A stretch of DNA of 9,524 bases from an uncultured Collinsella sp. (lineage in GTDB: Bacteria > Actinomycetota > Coriobacteriia > Coriobacteriales > Coriobacteriaceae), in contig USHS01000032.1 in the NCBI GenBank assembly GCA_900554585.1, positions 1 through 9,524 of the forward strand, given 5' to 3'. The notes under the pieces were generated by a model. That model was not told the DNA's origin. It made no database searches and saw nothing but the letters and a program-made list of their open reading frames with translations. Within the stretch, counting starts at the first letter, position 1. Each line of letters starts with the position of its first letter. Shown here in pieces: positions 6,589-9,524 of this stretch. The position numbers were made by a program, and so were the translations under genes.

Positions 6589-6698
6589 CGCTGAACGATT
6601 TAACGGCGGGCAGTAGCCAATATGCGAAAGTGCCAAACATGCAAGCCCATGATAGGTATTACCCGTTTGAAAAGAACCCCATTCCGAATCATGCAAAA

Positions 6699-6782
6699 TG
6701 ATCCCTTGGGGACGGAGGAAAACGGATCATTACCGACCGCAAGGGTGCCGGTGATCCGTTTTCCTCCGTCCCCAAGGGATCA
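6699..6782. repeat. Inverted pair of REP-like elements (copies 3 and 4)
   Basis: Copy 3 (6699-6730, plus orientation) and copy 4 (6751-6782, minus orientation) form a perfect 31-bp inverted repeat around a 22-nt spacer containing CCGCAAGGGTGCCG. This is a BIME-like doublet capable of a long cruciform or RNA hairpin. Copy 4 abuts the A-run of the rplX terminator and shares its first base. The doublet lies upstream of the RAYT start and downstream of rplX. The 266-bp stretch 6577-6842 holds this doublet, the terminator and the RAYT leader, with no other gene. Confidence 0.88.
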
Positions 6783-6816
6783 AAAAAGGCCCGGGTGCCG
6801 TGGCATCCGGGCCTTT
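6782..6816 (-). terminator. Intrinsic terminator after rplX
   Basis: On the minus strand AAAGGCCCGG pairs with CCGGGCCTTT, extended inward through a G/T pair and further GC pairs to a stem of about 14 bp with a 4-nt loop. It is followed by a run of six T (6787 down to 6782). It starts 27 nt after the rplX stop codon. A strong, clean terminator here means the ribosomal protein transcript normally ends after L24. Confidence 0.92.
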
Positions 6817-6842
6817 GCTAGCAACTTGATGTTGCAGGCAGC

Positions 6843-7148
6843 TTAGAACTTGTGGCCGCACTTCTTGCAGACGCGCAGCTTGTTCTTGCCGTCCTTCTCG
6901 TGACCGACGCGGGTAACCTTACCGCACTCGGGGCAAACGAGATTGACGTTGGAGGCGTCGATGGGAGCCTCCTGCGAAACGATGCCGCCCTGCTGGTTGG
7001 CAGCGTTGGGCTTGACGGCCTTCTTGACGACCGAAACGCCCTCGACAACGACCTTGTTCTCGGCGGGGAGAGCACGCAGGACAACGCCCTGCTTGCCGCG
7101 ATCCTTACCAGAGAGAACCTGGACCTTATCGCCCTTCTTGATATACAT
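6843..7148 (-). CDS. rplX: 50S ribosomal protein L24
   Basis: A complete 101-residue L24, an early assembly protein of the large subunit that binds 23S rRNA. The KOW motif is at about 5-37 ([20 protein letters not shown]). [20 protein letters not shown] (54-73) is the typical later block. It is the zinc-ribbon (C+) form: Cys72, Cys75, Cys94 and Cys97 are placed as CPEC and CKKC, unlike E. coli L24, which lacks them. ATG at 7148 follows a GGGGAG site, 13 nt after rplN. In most bacteria rplE comes next; here a terminator follows instead. Confidence 0.97.
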   Translation of the reverse strand: MYIKKGDKVQVLSGKDRGKQGVVLRALPAENKVVVEGVSVVKKAVKPNAANQQGGIVSQEAPIDASNVNLVCPECGKVTRVGHEKDGKNKLRVCKKCGHKF

Positions 7149-7161
7149 ATATCTCCCCTAA

Positions 7162-7530
7162 CTACAGGGTCTCGGGAGCGAGCGAGACGATCTTCATGTA
7201 CTTCTTGTCACGAAGCTCGCGAGCGACGGGCCCGAAGATACGGGTGCCGACGGGCGAACCATCGTTGTTGATGACAACGCAGGCGTTCTCATCAAAGCGA
7301 ATGTAGGAGCCATCCTTGCGGCGGATCTCCTTAACGGTGCGAACGACGACGCAACGGACAACGTCCTTCTTCTTGACGTTGGCGCCAGGGGTAGCCTCCT
7401 GGACAGCACCGATGAACACATCGCCGATGCCTGCATAACGACGCTTGGAACCGCCAAGCACCTTGATGCAGCGAATCTTGCGAGCGCCGGAGTTGTCGGC
7501 GACGTTCAGCATGGTTTGCATCTGAATCAT
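7162..7530 (-). CDS. rplN: 50S ribosomal protein L14
   Basis: A complete 122-residue L14, of the usual length. It sits at the subunit interface on 23S rRNA helix 95 and contacts L19. The N-terminal [19 protein letters not shown], the internal [13 protein letters not shown] (36-48) and the end [11 protein letters not shown] are diagnostic. ATG at 7530 is preceded by GGAGGAA. It is the first gene of the classical spc operon and follows a 118-nt gap after rpsQ, where internal promotion or regulation is likely. Confidence 0.98.
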   Translation of the reverse strand: MIQMQTMLNVADNSGARKIRCIKVLGGSKRRYAGIGDVFIGAVQEATPGANVKKKDVVRCVVVRTVKEIRRKDGSYIRFDENACVVINNDGSPVGTRIFGPVARELRDKKYMKIVSLAPETL

Positions 7531-7648
7531 GGTAGATGTTCCTCCGAACTAAGAACCGAAGAGAGGTGCGCAGCCTTTATGCGGCCCGTGGTATGCAAGC
7601 CAGGCATACGCACATCTTCGGAAACGTACAAGTCGTAAGAGCGACTGC
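7531..7648 (-). promoter_or_regulatory. rpsQ-rplN gap, possible spc promoter/leader
   Basis: This 118-nt gap is far longer than the others in the cluster (none above 16 nt) and falls at the S10/spc operon boundary known from E. coli. On the minus strand TTGTAC (7626-7631) and TATGCC (7603-7608) are 17 nt apart and could be a poor promoter, each matching only three consensus positions. Short hairpins are possible at GTATGC...GCATAC (7591-7609) and AGTCG...CGACT in the part nearest rpsQ. No gene and no T-tract terminator are visible. The promoter call is weak; the unusual gap itself is certain. Confidence 0.4.
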
Positions 7649-7909
7649 TTATTTAGCGCGCTCGACGACCTCGATGAGGCGCCAACGCTTCATCTTGGAC
7701 ATAGGACGGGTCTCCATAACGCGGACGGTGTCGCCCACGCCAGCCGTGCACTCCTCGTCGTGAGCGTGCAGCTTCTTGGAGCTGGTCATCATCTTGCCGT
7801 ACTTGGGGTGACGCTTGCGCTCGGTGATGGTGACAACGATGGTCTTGGCACCGGAGACGGAGGTAACGACACCCGTACGGACCTTACGCGAGTTACGCGA
7901 ATCAGTCAT
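7649..7909 (-). CDS. rpsQ: 30S ribosomal protein S17
   Basis: A complete 86-residue S17, a primary 16S rRNA-binding protein with an OB fold. RTGVVTSVSGAKTIVVTITE (11-30), RHPKYGKMMTSSKKLHAHDE (33-52) and GDTVRVMETRPMSKMKRW (59-76) are the family blocks. The motif TRPMSKMKRW is close to the usual TRPLSKTKRW. ATG at 7909 has AAGGAGAG upstream and lies 16 nt after rpmC. It is the last gene before the S10/spc boundary gap. Confidence 0.98.
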   Translation of the reverse strand: MTDSRNSRKVRTGVVTSVSGAKTIVVTITERKRHPKYGKMMTSSKKLHAHDEECTAGVGDTVRVMETRPMSKMKRWRLIEVVERAK

Positions 7910-7925
7910 GTTCTCTCCTTAGGTC

Positions 7926-8141
7926 CTACTCGGTGACAGCGGACTTCTCCGCTGCGATCTCGCGGGCGCGCTGCTCCGTGAGGACGCGAGCGATGTCCTT
8001 CTTCACGGTGTTGACGCGAGCGGTGTTGTCCAGCTGGCTGGTGGCCATCTGGAAACGAAGGTTAAAGAGCTCGGCGCGCATTTCCTTCAGCTTCTCAACG
8101 AGCTGAGCGTCCGAGAGCTCACGAATCTCTGCGGGCTTCAT
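7926..8141 (-). CDS. rpmC: 50S ribosomal protein L29
   Basis: A complete 71-residue L29, a two-helix protein near the exit of the peptide tunnel that helps dock signal recognition particle and trigger factor. [20 protein letters not shown] and the LFNLRFQMATSQLDNTARV segment are typical, as is VKKDIARVLTEQR. About ten residues after that block are a weakly conserved tail. Its ATG overlaps the rplP stop by one base (TAATG), with GGAGGAG in the end of rplP, so translation is probably coupled. Confidence 0.97.
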   Translation of the reverse strand: MKPAEIRELSDAQLVEKLKEMRAELFNLRFQMATSQLDNTARVNTVKKDIARVLTEQRAREIAAEKSAVTE

Positions 8142-8644
8142 TAGTTCTCCTCCTTGGCGGCGGCGGCGTCCTCAGCAGCCCACTTGGCCTCGAGAGCGGC
8201 CTCCTCAGCCATCTCCTTCTGGATGCGCTGCTCAGCGTTCTTGGCAGCAACAATCTTGGTCTTGATGGGGAGCTTGTGCTGCGCAAGACGCAGAGCCTCG
8301 CGAGCGACCTCCTCGGGAACACCCTTGACCTCGAACATGATGCGGCCGGGCTTGACGACGGCCACCCACTCCTCGGGGTTACCCTTACCAGAACCCATGC
8401 GAGTCTCGGCAGGCTTCTTGGTGATGGGCTTATCGGGGAAGATCGTGATGTAGACACGACCGCCACGCTTCATGTAGCGGGTCATGGCAATACGAGCAGC
8501 CTCGATCTGACGGTTGGTGATCCAATGGGCCTCGAGAGCCTGGATACCAAACTCGCCGAAATGCAGCTCGGTATTACCCTTGGCCTGGCCCTTCATGGAG
8601 CCACGCTGCACCTTGCGGTGAAGAATACGCTTAGGGGCAAGCAC
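8141..8644 (-). CDS. rplP: 50S ribosomal protein L16 with C-terminal extension
   Basis: L16 organises 23S rRNA around the A-site and contacts aminoacyl-tRNA. Residues 1-133 are a normal L16: [12 protein letters not shown] (4-15), [20 protein letters not shown] (41-60), [13 protein letters not shown] (76-88) and [20 protein letters not shown] (109-128). The usual length is about 137-140 residues, but this protein has 167. The extra 30 or so (about 136-167) are Ala/Glu/Lys-rich and probably helical. The start is GTG at 8644, overlapping the rpsC stop by one base (TAGTG), with GAGGAGGGG upstream. The GTG matches the conserved ML-PKR beginning, so the start is secure. Confidence 0.96.
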   Translation of the reverse strand: MLAPKRILHRKVQRGSMKGQAKGNTELHFGEFGIQALEAHWITNRQIEAARIAMTRYMKRGGRVYITIFPDKPITKKPAETRMGSGKGNPEEWVAVVKPGRIMFEVKGVPEEVAREALRLAQHKLPIKTKIVAAKNAEQRIQKEMAEEAALEAKWAAEDAAAAKEEN

Positions 8645-9354
8645 TACTGACCCCTCCTCTCGGAGTTACGACGACGAGGACGGGAAGAGCCCTCGAGTGC
8701 AGGGTTGGGAACAGGCTGGCCCGGGAGCTTCTCGCCCAGGTAGATCCAGACCTTCACGCCGCAAGCGCCCATGGTGGTGCTGGCGACAGCCGTGCCGTAG
8801 TCGATCTTGGCACGGAGGGTGTGCAGAGGCACGCGACCCTCACGGTACCACTCACGACGGCCCATCTCGGCACCGCCGAGACGACCGGAGCACTGGATAC
8901 GGATGCCCTTGGCGCCGGCCTTGCGGGCGGACTGGACAGCCTTGCGCATAGCGCGACGGAAGGCAACGCGGCCCTCGAGCTGCTCAGCGATGGACTGAGC
9001 AACGAGGTTGGCGTCGAGCTCGGGGCGCTTGATCTCGACAACGTCGACGGAGAGCTGGCCCTTGGAGACGCCAGCAACCTTCTCGAGCTCGGTGCGGAGG
9101 GTATCGATCTCGGCACCCTTCTTACCGATGACAACGCCGGGGCGAGCGGTGAGGATGATGACCTTCACCTTGTCGCCAGCGCGCTCGATCTCGACGCGGG
9201 AGACAGCTGCGCGGGAAAGACGCTTCTCGAGGTACTTGCGGATCTCGAGATCGTTACCGAGGGTCTTAGCGTAATCCTTCTCTGCGAACCAGCGGGAGCG
9301 CCAGTTCTCGGTGATGCCAAGACGGAAGCCGGTGGGGTAGACTTTCTGACCCAT
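8644..9354 (-). CDS. rpsC: 30S ribosomal protein S3
   Basis: A complete 236-residue S3, part of the mRNA entry channel and its helicase activity. [20 protein letters not shown] (1-20) is the family start. The type-II KH domain contains the GxxG loop GKKG (77-80) within [13 protein letters not shown]. The C-terminal domain carries [20 protein letters not shown] (156-175). The last residues ([12 protein letters not shown]) are a basic tail. ATG at 9354 is preceded by GAAAGGAGG inside the end of rplV, and the gene overlaps rplP by one base. Confidence 0.98.
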   Translation of the reverse strand: MGQKVYPTGFRLGITENWRSRWFAEKDYAKTLGNDLEIRKYLEKRLSRAAVSRVEIERAGDKVKVIILTARPGVVIGKKGAEIDTLRTELEKVAGVSKGQLSVDVVEIKRPELDANLVAQSIAEQLEGRVAFRRAMRKAVQSARKAGAKGIRIQCSGRLGGAEMGRREWYREGRVPLHTLRAKIDYGTAVASTTMGACGVKVWIYLGEKLPGQPVPNPALEGSSRPRRRNSERRGQ

Positions 9355-9360
9355 ACAGCT

Positions 9361-9524
9361 TTACGCCTCCTTTCGAGGAGCAACGACGACGGTGATGTGG
9401 GAAGTACGCTTCAGAATGCGAGAAGCGGAACCCTTGGCGCGGGGACGGATGCGCTTAAGCGTCGGACCCTCGTCAACATAGGCAGCGGCGACAACCAGGT
9501 TGTCGGCACGCAGACCGTTGTTGT
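9361..9524 (-). CDS. rplV: 50S ribosomal protein L22, C-terminal part
   Basis: The last 53 codons of rplV, cut by the window edge. The translation contains [20 protein letters not shown] and [16 protein letters not shown], then [16 protein letters not shown]. This is the core and beta-hairpin of L22 that reaches into the nascent-peptide exit tunnel, where macrolide-resistance changes occur in other bacteria. The [16 protein letters not shown] tip is intact. The stop TAA is at 9361-9363, 6 nt before rpsC. Confidence 0.96.
   Translation of the reverse strand, partial: NNGLRADNLVVAAAYVDEGPTLKRIRPRAKGSASRILKRTSHITVVVAPRKEA

Larger units (their letters stand above)
5711..6782. mobile_element. RAYT gene with flanking REPs (REPtron-like unit)
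   Basis: One single-domain tyrosine transposase gene is bracketed by four copies of one REP-like sequence: 5711-5742 and 5761-5796 at its 3' end, and the inverted pair 6699-6730 / 6751-6782 beyond its 5' end. This is the standard layout of a RAYT with its own REPs. Such units are domesticated relatives of IS200/IS605 rather than classical insertion sequences. No target-site duplication or terminal repeat defining a discrete transposon was seen. Confidence 0.75.

Noticed and set aside
6577..6696. Extended N-terminus of the RAYT from a TTG at 6696
   Set aside because: The extra 40 residues have no family similarity, whereas the ATG at 6576 has a well-placed AAAGGAG and matches the usual start of RAYTs.
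6783..6842. Truncation of rplX by the REP/RAYT insertion
   Set aside because: L24 is full length, with all four zinc-ribbon cysteines and its own terminator after the stop codon. The junction lies outside the gene.
7591..7609. Terminator between rpsQ and rplN
   Set aside because: The hairpin is only 6 bp and has no T-tract in either direction, so it is not a convincing intrinsic terminator.

Overview
The window looks like part of a high-GC Gram-positive genome, most likely class Coriobacteriia and plausibly Collinsella. This rests on the GC-rich codon use, strong AGGAGG-type ribosome binding sites, the r-protein sequences (including a four-cysteine L24) and the GGGGAC-type repeats. It is inferred from sequence character only. 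The first 36 bases are not genomic: they are an untrimmed Nextera/Tn5 adapter, so the left edge is a contig end from a short-read assembly.

Layout. (1) 100-3270, plus strand: a two-gene operon of a large U32-family protein (RlhA-like, DUF3656 type) and a short RluA-family pseudouridine synthase. Both families include 23S rRNA modification enzymes. (2) 3270-3696: a gene-free, repeat-packed stretch between converging genes. It has two copies of a GGGGACAGGCACC-loop hairpin at its edges. Between them lie six alternately inverted 15-bp half-sites at about 40-bp pitch (three 57-bp palindromic units) and a perfect 12-bp-stem terminator. (3) 3697-5526, minus strand: a Gfo/Idh/MocA oxidoreductase followed 3 nt later by a DeoR-family repressor, a small sugar or polyol-type catabolic operon with its own regulator. 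(4) 5711-6782: a RAYT (REP-associated tyrosine transposase) gene with four copies of one REP-like element around it. One copy lies inside the 3' end of the transposase reading frame and encodes its C-terminal tail. (5) 6782-9524, minus strand: ribosomal protein genes rplV (partial), rpsC, rplP, rpmC, rpsQ, rplN and rplX, ending in a strong intrinsic terminator.

How it fits together. The r-protein genes are in the canonical S10/spc order, but the run stops after rplX. The next spc gene, rplE, is absent and its place is taken by a terminator, a REP pair and the RAYT. A 118-nt gap between rpsQ and rplN marks the classical S10/spc boundary. The most unusual content is the repeat biology: one RAYT with its own REPs, a second hairpin family sharing the GGGGAC core, and a third BIME-like palindromic array with no visible partner in the window. 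No CRISPR array, tRNA, rRNA or defence system was seen.
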